Origin: Paragyromitra xinjiangensis
Lineage: Eukaryota; Ascomycota; Pezizomycetes; Pezizales; Discinaceae
Direction: 5' to 3'
Assembly: GCA_038503065.1 (NCBI GenBank)
Contig: JBCAMK010000012.1
Span: 620,001 to 684,000, forward strand
DNA length: 64,000 nucleotides
A model generated the notes under the pieces. That model saw nothing but the letters and a program-made list of their open reading frames with translations, did no database searches and was not told where the DNA came from. The position numbers were made by a program, and so were the translations under genes. Each line of letters opens with the position of its first letter. The stretch's first letter is position 1. Below are positions 11,801 to 22,854 of the stretch, piece by piece.

Positions 11801-14062
11801 CTCACTGTCCTCCTCACTGTCGTCGTCATCCCCCTCTGTACTCTCCTCCCTCACTTTCCTGCTTCTACTAACAAAATCCTCCTCTTCCAGCCATGCTGTA
11901 AAATAGCGTACAACATATTTGTGATTTAACTTGCTCAGCAAGATAACCTCGTGAAGGATGTGATTCAGCATCGCACCACTCTTCTGCGTAATCTTTTTAA
12001 TGGCATAAGACCTTCCATCCAGTCTATTCCTCGCTTTCACAACCTTTCCAAAACCGCCCTTCCCGAGGCGTCCTAGCTCCTGGAAATCACTTGCGTACCG
12101 ACTTGGCCCTGCTGCGAGGCCACTAATAGAGTCATGTCTGTGGCGGCTGGTGTTTCTTGCGCCAGGGGGCGGATTGCACCATGACAAACGTGCACGAGAC
12201 GACATTGGTGACGGCGGGGCAACAGGAGGGTATATAGGGTCGTCATTCCTAAGGAATTCAGATGGGAGGAGGTCGAATGCGGTAGGGCGTTTCTTGGGAT
12301 CTGGCTTGAAGATACGTTCGAGGAAGTCGGAGAGGGAGTCGGAGATTTCAATGTTTTCTAGAAGTGCCCCGGGCGAGTTGTATTTCTGAACAACTTTAAG
12401 GCCAAAGATCATCTGCAGGAATACCACGCCGAGGTTCCAGATATCGGTTTTGCGGTTTGGGCGAGAGGTTTTGTCATGTGAGAGCTCTGGAGGGAACCAG
12501 AATGCAGATTTGGGGGAGGCAAGAGTGGATGATGCTGGTGGGGAGGCGTCGTCACCACGGTCGATTATGTGCAGGAGAGACTGAGTGTAGCCTATATCTG
12601 TAAATTTTGGAACGGTAGAGTTACCAACGCCTTGGCGAAATAGGAGGACGTTTCCTGCGTGGATTCCTCTGTGTACCGTACCGGTACGATGGAGATAGTC
12701 CAAAGCTTCAAGGAGTGATATCGTCCATGACCTAGCAGTGGCAACACCAACCACATCTACGGTCTCTAGTAGATCGTGAAGGCTGCCTTTGTTCGAGTAT
12801 TCCATGAGCACTGAAATCCTCCAGCCATCTAGTGAGTCGCCTTCTGTTTCCGTAGTGCGGGAGACTTTGCTCTCGTACACTTCGACGACATTGGCATGAC
12901 GCAACTTTGTTAAAGAGTCTAGTTCTTCCTCCAGTTTCTGGATCTCCTGCTTGCCACCTATACCATTGGTATAACGGTCTGGAATATCCACTTGCTTAAG
13001 GACAAGAGGTAGATCGTTCACTTGGTCTAGGGGGAGAATGGGACGGACAGTGTAGACGGACATGATAGGTCCTGTAGCTACCTTCACCATTCCCGAGACC
13101 TTCCGGAAGACATATGAAGAGCCTGAGACCCCACGTTTGATTTGAATCACACGATCAAAGAGGACACTATCCTCAGCGATGTCGAGGTCTTCGTACTCGA
13201 GCGATGACGCCCTTTGCTTCTCATGAGATTCACGGGCATGTTCTTTTTGCCTTTTCAATTCCTCAGCAATTTCTCTCTCCAACCTCCGTTGTCGTTCCAT
13301 GGCTTCCTTTTCTTTCCTCCGACGTATTTCTTCTTCCTCCTGTTTGGCTTGCAACTGGGCTGCCATGGCTTTCTGGGCTCTTTCCTCGTCTAGACTAGGT
13401 TTTTCTTTCGATGCTAGTTTGGATTGAACGATCCCTTCCAAGGCATCTTGCACCGATGATGCAATCTCGAATATCATCTCTTGGCCGAGAAGCTTCTTGG
13501 GGGATTCTCGAACGATAGTCTCAAGTGGCTCAAGTTGATAGGAACGAATGGATTTGTATTCGGTGAGACGCAAATCGGGAGCAGTCTTTGGATATGTAGC
13601 ATTTAGAGTAACCGAGAGCACACACGAGACCTCTTCATCTGAAGGAGCTTTGAGACGAAGTTTAAACGCAATATTGGATTTCTATCAGATACAATTTTGC
13701 ACATTAGAACTATGTCCGTTTTCTATCTTGTGCATGGAATAAAAGATATGTAATCTTAGATGGCAGCTCACATTCCAAGCGCCTGCTGTCTCCACGTGCT
13801 CGTAGTCATCCATGAATATTGACTTTAGCACTTCAACCTCATCTCTCTGGACTTTATCATAGTCCAGAGTAGCAATGGCGGGGGCCATTGATGGAGTATT
13901 CACGGAGTTTCGTTTAACGTTTTTCACCGGAGTAGCAGTAGAGGGAGTGCGTTTGTGTCCTCCATTTTGCTGTTGTTGCTGGAGAGGTGCCTTTTTAGCG
14001 GCAGATGTAGGGTGGGTTTTGTTCGCTTGTGGTGTCCGTGGAATTTTGTTCTGAGCCGCCAT
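8861..14062 (-). CDS. GCN2: eIF2-alpha kinase Gcn2
   Basis: Gcn2 senses uncharged tRNA during amino-acid starvation and phosphorylates eIF2-alpha, activating general amino-acid control. There are three exons, 14062-13772, 13681-11405 and 11350-8861, encoding about 1685 aa (yeast Gcn2 is 1659). Domains run in order: Q-rich leader; RWD domain (about 70-230) for Gcn1 binding; charged coiled coil; and a pseudokinase in which the HRD site reads HRGIHAGN (434-441), so the catalytic Asp is absent. Next comes the true kinase with glycine loop LGKGGFGKV, an acidic insert, HRDLKPEN (892-899) and DFGLA (912-916). A HisRS-like domain (FTFGTVYRENVAGGQPRSHG) and a C-terminal ribosome/dimer region follow. 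The start is the only ATG giving the family's leader. It is divergent from CUT12, and no frameshift is seen. Confidence 0.97.
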
Positions 14063-14799
14063 GCTGTGTGGTTCGCGATAAGGTTTCCGAGCTCTATCTA
14101 TGGTCTTGGTCGTCTCCTATGCTCGCTATGTTCGGATGGGGGGGTTTCATGCAAGAGGCGAAAAAGAGAAGTAAACTATTTTGATATCACAGCCGCCTCT
14201 AAGCCGCGGCTTTAGAAGCAGCGGGAAGCCATGGACGTAATTGTATAAAGGGGTTGTTTTCTTTGGATTGGATGGGATGTTTAGGAGATTCACAGGATAC
14301 GAAACGCTGGCGGATGGGCGAGAGAAAGCTGTTTCTAACTGCCAAGAACGCTAAGCTACCAACCAAGACCAGCACGAGACGGGGCTAGCCGTTGGAAACA
14401 CCCCACCCTGCAGTTCCGAGCGCTTCCAGGAAAGCCGTCAGCTGACCCTGCATATGTAATCCCGTTACCTGTGAGTCGCGTTGTTGTGGTAACGGTTTCG
14501 CGTAAACAAAACGGGATGAGCTTGATCTTGCCCTGGCTGCCTGTCGGGTTTCCTTTGTTCTTCCTTTTGTTTCTCCTGTCAACATCAACACCGCAGAAGC
14601 TCTTCCGCAGCAGCAGCATCTGCATCCACACCACTGTAACACTAACTTTTCCAGCTTCCCATCCCATCCCATCCCATCTTATCCCATCCCGTAGTCCCGG
14701 AGACTTCACCCTAGTAATACCCACCCCCCTCGCCTCCAACCCACAGCAACATCTACGACATCTATACCCCTTTCTAGCTGCGTCTAGAATTTGCACAGC
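14063..14799. promoter_or_regulatory. Divergent promoter region GCN2/CUT12
   Basis: These 737 bp separate the divergent GCN2 and CUT12 starts. The right half is CT-rich with repeated CCCATC units near 14658-14690, typical of a fungal 5' leader. The long antisense ORFs here are not supported by any family. No specific factor site could be assigned. Confidence 0.5.
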
Positions 14800-17659
14800 A
14801 TGTTAAGCTGGCTCAAAGGCGGTCCGCCGACTGCTAATGCCTCGGAAGAGGCAATGTCTGTTCCTGCTAGCAACAATAATAAGCTTCAACAGGGAAACAT
14901 AAACACTACCCCGCAGGACGAAGATGCCTTCACGGACACGTCTTCCGAGGAGGAAGGTGATTGATCCTGCACTACCATGCTCTCTAAGCAAACACGAAAT
15001 TCTGACCAACTAAGCAGATACGTCAGGTGATGATATCCAACCACCTCAAACACCTGCTCCTATGTTTGCCTTGAAGGCAATCCGGACTGTAGTATGGGGA
15101 ACACCTGCTCCAAAACCTCGAGAACGTCCAATCAGGAGAAAAAAGAGATCTCCAAAATCCAAAAGAGCAACAGCAGCGGCAAAAGAGGAGAAGAAAAAGG
15201 AAGAAGATCTTCCTTCAAACGACGCCATTGAAAAACATGTCGAGCAACCAATCGCTACTCGAATCTCGAGGCCCAGCCCCAAGTCATTGGATCCGATTCC
15301 GTTTAAAATTAGTGCGAAACCGAACCTCTTCGACCCTTCATCGTCATCCACTACTAGTCTCCCGCCTGCTCTGGAAATGGCCACCCCAAACAGATCGTCT
15401 TCACCAACAAAAGGCATTTTGGTGACCCCAGGTGCTGGTTTGAATCGGAAAAAAGCTGTATCATTTCATCCCTCAGTTGGCGAAACAATGCCCCAACCCC
15501 GCAATAGCCACATTAGGTCCGGACTCCCGCACGAGTTTCCAGGGAAATTCCCAAGTCCATGGACCCCTAGGGTGGGAGCCCCACAGCATAAACGATCCAT
15601 TTCTGTTCCTGGTCCTTCGAGCCCATCACGTACCTTAACTTTCGAAGATGGGCCATTGAATCTAGATAAAGGCAAAGCACTGAGCTCGGACAAAGGTAAG
15701 AGGCCCGAGCGATCCACTGCCTCAAATCCAACCGGCTACGGCATGTACGAAGTGAGTGAGGATAGTCGTATCGCCGACTACCTGGACGATTCCGACGATG
15801 AAAAGGCTATTCAACAGCTACAGAGAGAGGTATCAATTCACGAGGAGGGGAATTTTACCGTCGATATGGAAGCTCCACGATCTTCTTCGGGAAAATTCTG
15901 GAAGGAGCGCACCCAGAAGGTTGAGGACGCAGCAATGGAGAAGCTGGAGCGACTTCGAACCCGCTGCAAGGCCGCCACAGGATACGCCAAGAAGAAAGAT
16001 GAGCTTTGTGTCGATCTCGCTGAAAGGATGCGAGAAGTAATTGAGAAGAACAAAAGGCTGAAAGCAGAGCTCAAGCGATTGAACCAACAATCCGAGAATG
16101 CCACCGGAAACTTCACTTCCACTAGAATTACCTCTTCTAGGGCCACTGGTCACGGCAGTCGTGCGCTTGAGGAAGCTCTGCATGCTATCGAGGAGAGGGA
16201 CATGCAGATCGCCGCCCATGTGGCTGAGAAAGCGCGGATGGAAAATACTCTCCAAGAACATAAACAGAGAGTGGAAACATACGAAGAACTCCTTGACACC
16301 CGGGAAAACAAAATTACAGAACTTTCAATGAGCATGTATAACGGCGGCGACGACGAGGATCTAGAAGACGTTGTGGTCGATCTCAAGAGGAAGCTACGGA
16401 CTGCAAAGCAGGATGTCAAGGAATTAGGCTTAGCAAGGATAGAGGCGAGGGGTTTAAGAGAGAGAGTTGGGAGCTTGGAACAAAGATTGACGGATGTCAC
16501 AGCCGAGAAGGAGAGGATGGAACGAGAACTGGAAAGGCTGAGGGCGGACGGTGATGAAATGAGCCAAAGTACCTTGAGACGCCCTGGTGCCGAAAGTCGC
16601 CTCAGGCAACAGGTTGAAGCTCTGGAGAAATCGAAAAGAGAATTGAGGGTAGAGATGAGGGAGAAGACTCTGGCCGAGGCAAAGGAACGGAGGGATTTGG
16701 AGAAGAAATCGAGAAGTGAACTGGCGGAAATGAAAGGGAAGGTTGCATCAGCAGAGTGGGAGAAGGAGAAATCCGAGGGTGAGATCAAGGATCTGAAGGA
16801 TTACGCCACCAGATTGGAAAGAGAGTTGGAAACAACGAAGAAGAACAATGATGAACTCAAGAAAAAGCTCGTGGACCAGACTCCGGCTGGAAACGACAAT
16901 GCTACAGAATGGCAAGCAAAGCAAAGGACAACACTTCAAGAACTAAGAAGAGTGAAGGAAGAGACTTCAACACTACGAGTGCAGAAAGGGGACATTGAGG
17001 AGCAGCTGAGGACCGCGAAAAGGGATATTGAGAATTTAAAGATTCAGCTGGATTCAATGCCCGGGTTGTTCGCAAAGCCTATTCCTACCGCACCGGAAAC
17101 CAAAGAACTCGAAAGTGCAAGCGACGACAGCGCTGTAGACCGTAGCTTCGACCGCTGGACTAAAGTGGCCACGGTCTCTGCTGCAGACGTTTCTTCATTC
17201 GCACCCCGAGCTAAAAGCCCAACGGCCAGGCCAACAGCATCAGCTTTCGCCTCCACCGACTCACCTCCCGTCCCAGCGCTTGCGAACCGTCAGAAATGGT
17301 CATTCTCTACTAAAACTACCCAGAAGGAAAATTCAGACATTCTTCCTGCGCCACCAGAATTCTCTAGCTTCATGCAAGCCCCCAAGGTGACTGAAAAGCA
17401 AGATGATTCATTCTATCAGCAGCGTCGCCAGCGAGAGAGCCCTAGGGCTAAAATAGTTAACCTAGCGATCACGCCACCAGCCTCTTCTACGCCCGCCGCT
17501 GGACGAAAGGTGTCTGGTGTGGGCAAAGTTGTCCCAAGGCGGGTTACGAGCGGTGGTACCGGGAGATTGAGTAATATGGATCCTGTACGAAGAGCAGCAA
17601 CAGAGAAGAGATTGGCAGATAAGAAGAAGGCTAGGCTGGCCTCAGCAGGGAATGCATGA
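14800..17659 (+). CDS. CUT12: Cut12-type spindle pole body protein
   Basis: Two exons, 14800-14956 and 15018-17659, about 932 aa. The N-terminus (MLSWLKGG, an acidic EDAFTDTSSEEE, then TPAPMFALKAIRTVVWGTPA) matches the fungal Cut12 domain, the spindle-pole-body-associated family that promotes mitotic entry and bipolar spindle formation with Polo kinase. Residues about 280-690 are strongly coiled-coil, rich in Glu, Lys and Arg. The C-terminus is basic and Ser/Thr-rich (SPTARPTASAF, DPVRRAATEKRLADKKKARL). The 61 nt intron has a CTAAG branch, and splicing restores the frame at the Glu-Asp-Thr-Ser junction. Family assignment rests on the N-terminal block, since coiled coils alone are not diagnostic. 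Confidence 0.8.
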
Positions 17660-19978
17660 GAACCCCATCACTGTTAGATTAGTTTCTCTATCTCGTATAT
17701 TTCAACTTTCTCTTGTCCTATTTCCTTCTCTTCCTTAGGCGTTGAATAGGGTTGCGTTTTTCGATTACTTTCTTAAATTCTGTCCTTTTTGCGGATTCGT
17801 TTATCTGGGAATGTGATTTCTGATTACTATTTCCTTAGCAGGAGAAACCGGAGTTATGTGTTTTTTCTTGTGCTATTTTCGATTCTCTCGCGGATTTTGT
17901 TGAACTTACGCTGCAGAGTTTATCATATTCAGGGTGTGAGCATTCACTCGCCCCACCGTTGTGATTTATAGGGGGTGTTTTATTCTACTATATTCGTGGA
18001 AAGGTTGAGATGAGATGGGACATTTTTAACTTCAATTTATATCATTTAGTGTGCCTCTTACCTGTCTCTCTAGCAGCTGTGACTACTAACTCCAAACTAG
18101 CGACAATCAACAGACGTGGAGCAAAGAACCCTTGTTGGATTATATGGAGAAACTAACTGCTAGAAGTCGTTCGTAGCGCCAAGACTAGCTTTCTAACCAA
18201 TACACACGATATCACTCGGTTGAGACATACGAGATACCCGGCAGAAGTAACCAAAACATATTAGCATGGGTTAAGCGCTGCCATGTATGGCAAGTGCTAT
18301 GTAGTATTAAATTACCTTGCTAAGTATCTTATAAGTCAAGCACTAGAGATTCGTGAGGTGGAAAGGCCAGCAGAATTTGATGGTTCAAGTGCAGCAAGAT
18401 CTCGTCGTGCATGTGCCCGCGCCCTCCTCTTTCGCTTCAGAGGGGACTCATATCTAGACTCATCACTACTTGAATTAACTATACAGCTTTTCCTCCTTCA
18501 ACCTTTTGCAGTAGCTAAAGCTTGAGCTGTAGACTTAAACAGTGCTGCTGTAGCCTACCAAGACCGCGGCTTTCGTGTTCCTTCCCTTCAGGACCGGGCC
18601 CTAGGCAGCCGTAGTTATTTTTCGCTTAAAGGGCATGATAATTGTTGAGAACTTGAAGTAGAGAACTTGAGTGAAGGTCGTAAACTACTATACAAGTTCT
18701 GTAGGTGCTTATGGTACCCTTCGCTTGGTATCTCCATTAACACATACCCAATCCCCCCGGCTCCTATGGTGGATGCGCCATCAGTCTAGTTCCCCAGGTT
18801 CTCGTTTGAAATTCCTAGCCTTAATGACTTTAGCTAGATGTTACTCTCGTAGAAAAAACTAGCCCTCCTTCTCTACCCTCACCAACTCACTAGACTCACC
18901 CTCTCTACATAGGCCTACCACCTCCTCCTAGTCAACTACCTAATCTCCCTCAGTCTTCTAACTTGACTGAAGCTTCTCATTCAATTTCTCATCGTGTTCA
19001 TCAGGGAAGGTTCTAACCCTCACCTACAATGCATATGCAAGACTTAATTGTCTAGGGCCAGATATCCAAATATAACACAATACCTACTCCTCCAAAGAGA
19101 TACGACCACAGTCCCAAATTTACATGTCCCCTCTATCATGGGTTGGAAGCCCGAGGACCACCAAAGTGTATTGCAAAACGAGCAGACTACCCTGGCGTAA
19201 TAATGTACCCCGCTTTAATTTTCAAGGAGAAAGCAGACGAGGAGCTGAGTGTTGTCAAAACCCCGCCGCGCTGCGAACAGCATCTAGGAGGGCAGCTTCT
19301 ATTATCAAAGGGTAGTATGAAGGGATAATCCGCTAGGAGGGCTGGGATGTTTCTAGGTGTCAAATACGACCATACCTGTGACGTAGAAGATCTGTCTTGG
19401 ACGGCTTGGTAGCAGTCTTTATCTTTCTTTGAGCACCTCTCGAGATTTAGTGCCTCAGGGGTCAGATCCTCGAGAGTAGGCTATTAAAATGCCGTATCGA
19501 CCGTCGGCAGCGGAATGTCACACAGAGGGTCAAAATAGAGTTAAGGCTTCATGGACTTAATGAATCACGTACCGCCATAGCCTAAGGGCTGGATGCGCGA
19601 ATGAAATATCTATCTATCTATCTAATGAATCACGTTTAAGAGTGGTATTTTCGAGTGATAATGCATGATGCCACGACGCACATAACCAAAAGGTCATTTT
19701 CTATGAATAGCAGTTCCTAGAAAGCACTATAGAACCTGGGATGAGATATACGTTAACTATCCAACTCACCCCAAGACTTTCAGCAACCTCTACAATTCCT
19801 ACATAAAATCTCAGCTTAGGCGTTGACCACACGATTCCTGTCAATCACTCTGAGTTCCTGTCGTAGACGCAGGGCCTATTTCGCTCTAGAAATAGTTCCC
19901 AAACTTTTGAATTTGAAATCGCTTGAAGTTGTACACCTGTTTTTTTATATTCCAACACCAAACTAAAAACTATTTTAT
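17660..19978. other. Repeat-containing intergenic region CUT12/RPS17
   Basis: About 2.3 kb with no credible gene; the ORFs are short and compositionally ordinary. The first 400 bp are the T-rich CUT12 3' region. The only recognisable element is the truncated LINE tail at 19558-19635. The remainder is AT-rich and may be decayed repeat sequence, but I could not assign it to a family. Confidence 0.5.
19558..19635 (+). mobile_element. 5'-truncated LINE tail with 13 bp target-site duplication
   Basis: The 13-mer TAATGAATCACGT occurs at 19558-19570 and again, perfectly, at 19623-19635. It flanks a 52 bp insert that ends in four TATC units. A short direct duplication around an insert ending in simple tandem repeats is the signature of target-primed insertion by a non-LTR retrotransposon that aborted early. 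The core AGGGCTGGATGCG recurs in the related tail near 48.1 kb on the opposite strand. The clade cannot be told from so short a piece; Tad1-like elements are the usual fungal ones. Confidence 0.7.
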
Positions 19979-20638
19979 TTAATCCCTCCTGGGGGGTCTG
20001 TCACTACGGAACCTCCTAGTATCTTGCGGCTGTTGCTGAGAGACAGCGACGATGGAGACGGGGATCGCATCGAACTATAATCCAGTTAATATTTCTCGAA
20101 CGTAATTGTTCTGAAGGGAGAGAAGGGAACATACGCCCAAGTTCTTCAGCAGGTCCTTAGTGTCGGCATCAACCTCCAAAGTTCCGGAGTCGGTCGCGGT
20201 GTAGTCGAGCGCGGAAATCTCAGGGACATATTGATCCTTCCTCTCACGTTCCTCTTCCTGCAGCTTGAAGGAAATGCCACGGACAGGCCCACGTTGGATA
20301 CGCTTCATCAAATGAGTGGTGTAACCAGCGATCTAAATAGAAAACAACAACACAGGGGATAAGAATTTATCAGCCAAACGGGAAAACAGAGTAGTAGAGA
20401 AGAGTAAGTTGTTACAGACCTTGTTCCTCAGCCTCTTGGAGGCGATGATAGCAATTTCATCACAGATACGTTTGTTGGTCTCGAAGTCAAGGGTGAGCTT
20501 CGGGTAGTACCTCTCGATGATGACCTTGGAGGACTTCTTGACAGTCTTGGTGCGAACTATTGAGGACCCCACTTATTAGCCTACAACCCAGTAATGGGGA
20601 GACCGGGGCTTGAGTTTCCTCTGCATACCACGACCCAT
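19979..20638 (-). CDS. RPS17: 40S ribosomal protein S17 (eS17)
   Basis: eS17 is a structural protein of the small ribosomal subunit. There are four exons, 20638-20629, 20556-20420, 20332-20135 and 20074-19979, encoding 146 aa. Exon 1 is only 10 nt (ATG GGT CGT G). Family blocks are [60 protein letters not shown] and [13 protein letters not shown]. The last exon supplies the variable tail [15 protein letters not shown], ending in an Arg/Asp-rich stretch. All intron junctions keep the frame. RPL39 follows in the same orientation 1.46 kb upstream. A TAGGGTTA motif about 145 bp upstream of the start resembles a telobox, sometimes found at ribosomal protein promoters. Confidence 0.96.
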
Positions 20639-22099
20639 GATTGCTGTATCTTCTTTTAGAGGGGTGAGAGATTGTTTGGTGTGGAAGTTGGCCGGTTGTC
20701 GATTGTCGTCGTTATCGCCGTGGTGTTGATGATGTTGGATATTTTGGAATTTGAGATTCCGCGTGTTGCAATGTGTGTGTCTAGGGTTAAGCCCTCAGGA
20801 CTGCTTCTAGTAGAGAAATCTTGGCACCCAACAGCATGTATACCGGCAAGTTCAAGATTCCTGACAATGATTTGTGGAATAACACTTGTGAATATACGAA
20901 GTTTTGGGTTTTACGACTTAGAACAAATATGCAAGGGCATCTCACCCATAAGGGACAATATACGTAGCTTAGCAGAAGGTGTCCGTCCATGTTAAGTTCA
21001 TAGAGAAGAGAAATAAGACCTTTTCTCCTACCTTCAAGTCCATAGAGCGAAAGCTTCCGCCAGTACAACGAACCTCTAATCTCGAGACCAGAAAGTTTCC
21101 AAATCCATAGGCAGAGGACCTCGGTATATAAGGATTGTGTCGCAGTAGAATCCGTCCTTGCTCTCAACACGCCTATTACCGAATTAGGGGGAACCTCCAA
21201 AGGTCTAGTTTATCACGAGGTCCATTGCGTACTAGTACATGTATGCAAAACAGAAAAATTGAAAACGAGTGACAGCTTATGAACGGTATCCTGTTACGAT
21301 CTTTCCAAATCCAGAGCGCTATCAGCCCTTGTTAGATTTGCATTCAGTTCTCAGATTTGGCCTTATTAGCTGAGATTATTTGGCCCCAAAATACGTTAGA
21401 CAACTACGAGTATATCTTCGAGGTGATGAAGCCCACTTCATTGTTACCTAGTAATATGCTTGGGCAATAAACGCCATCAATTCGTTTGTGGCCATGCCCA
21501 CCACTTACAGACTCTTACTACGGGTAATCTTTCTGACCATGTTTCCAAACATACAACAAGGGAAGTGGCATGGGATTTCTGTGTCCGTGCCTAGCAGGGA
21601 TCAATCGGAGAGCAATATCGAATCGGTTTGAATTTCTTGGGAACCATGGGATTACAGCGTCCAGCCCAACACGTAGAGGGCACTACAATATCACCACAAG
21701 AACCCGCTCAAACATCACACAATAATACATCCACCCAGGTCGAAGCCCAGATCCAGACCATCAAGAAGCCGCACAAAAATTGAGTAGGCCTGAGATCTTG
21801 AATTCTCTCGTATTGATCGAAGATAATTTTCGTGAACGGAACAGACAGATAAAAGGGTTCTCTCCTCCGCCGTTCACTGAGTTGAGTTCAGCTTGCATTT
21901 CTCCTCCTTCCCCCCATATCTATGTCACGACCCCGTCCCCCACGCAAAGCCGAACATATCCCACGAAAGAAAGAAAAAAAAATAGACCGACACCCACAGA
22001 TACCCCGTGACCCATGAAAAAAAACGAAGAGAAGACAGAACCAGCTTTTTGTTGATTTTTTTGTTTCCGCCGGTATGAAAAGGAGATGAAGCGATCCGT
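20639..22099. other. Intergenic region between RPS17 and RPL39
   Basis: This holds the RPS17 promoter, including a telobox-like CTAGGGTTA at 20781-20789, and the RPL39 3' region. The 137-codon minus-strand ORF at 20787-21200 shows no family features. From 21.2 to 21.75 kb I see nothing recognisable. No tRNA or snoRNA could be identified by eye, though snoRNAs are easily missed. Confidence 0.45.
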
Positions 22100-22398
22100 T
22101 TAGATACCGATACGGGTCTTACGCCAATGCCTGCGCTTCGCGTTGTACCTGTAATATTCAAAAAAAATTATTTGTCAGTTCCGAAGGCCAGGGACAAAGA
22201 GCTGTAGGAGATAGAGCTGTTAGCGGACCTGATGGTGTTTCCGGTTCGGAGACGGATCCATTGCGGGATCGGGCGGTTCTGCTTCTGGGCTTTGGCAAGC
22301 TTCTGCTTGGTACGGAAGGATTTGTGGCTCTGCAGAAACGCTATCAGTCAGTAAAACGCAAATTTGAGATATTGAGAGGAGCAGCATCATACAGGCAT
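22100..22398 (-). CDS. RPL39: 60S ribosomal protein L39 (eL39)
   Basis: eL39 lines the lower part of the polypeptide exit tunnel. Exons 22398-22393, 22329-22229 and 22148-22100 encode 51 aa, exactly the family length. The first exon is six nucleotides (ATGCCT), a split found in many eukaryotic RPL39 genes. The protein reads [20 protein letters not shown], then [20 protein letters not shown] and [11 protein letters not shown], essentially invariant in eukaryotes. Intron 2 starts with the weaker donor GTCCGC but is required by the frame. Because of the small exons the gene is invisible as a single ORF. Confidence 0.97.
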
Positions 22399-22854
22399 GG
22401 CTAGACTTGGTGATTTGTCGCTCGGTTGGTGTGGTAATCGAGTGTTGTCGTCGTTCAAGTGTTGGAGTGTTCAATTTTCGTGATGCGTTGCTATGCTGAG
22501 TGGACGGTGGTGGGAGAATAGGTTGTTGCCCTAAGCTGGCAAAAGCAGTCTCTGCGCTTTTGTGGGTTTGTGGTCATTGGCTTGGCATCGCTGCATCACG
22601 CATAATCACTCGGGATTTTGTGGCATCCTCTATGCTCCTGAGACGTGATATCCGGTCCTTTTCTTTCTCCCTTCTCTTTCTCATTCAGTTATAGCGTTTT
22701 GTCATAGATTTCAAATAGGTTTGACGACAAGAATAGAAATAACATTTGCTCCTAGTGGGTAGCGAGTCTTCCAATTATCGTAACCCTCAGAGCAAAATAC
22801 AAGGTATATATATACAGATTCCCACGCCGGTTAGTAACGCATACGTATACTTTC
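22399..22854. other. RPL39 promoter and DHR1 3' region
   Basis: About 450 bp separate the RPL39 start from the DHR1 stop. The left part is the RPL39 leader and promoter; the right part is AT-rich DHR1 3' sequence with a short TA repeat near 22805. No gene is seen. Confidence 0.5.

Noticed and set aside
14356..14796. 146-codon minus-strand ORF upstream of CUT12
   Set aside because: It is antisense to the CT-rich CUT12 leader, with no domain and odd composition.
20787..21200. 137-codon minus-strand ORF
   Set aside because: There is no conserved motif, and it lies in the promoter region of RPS17.
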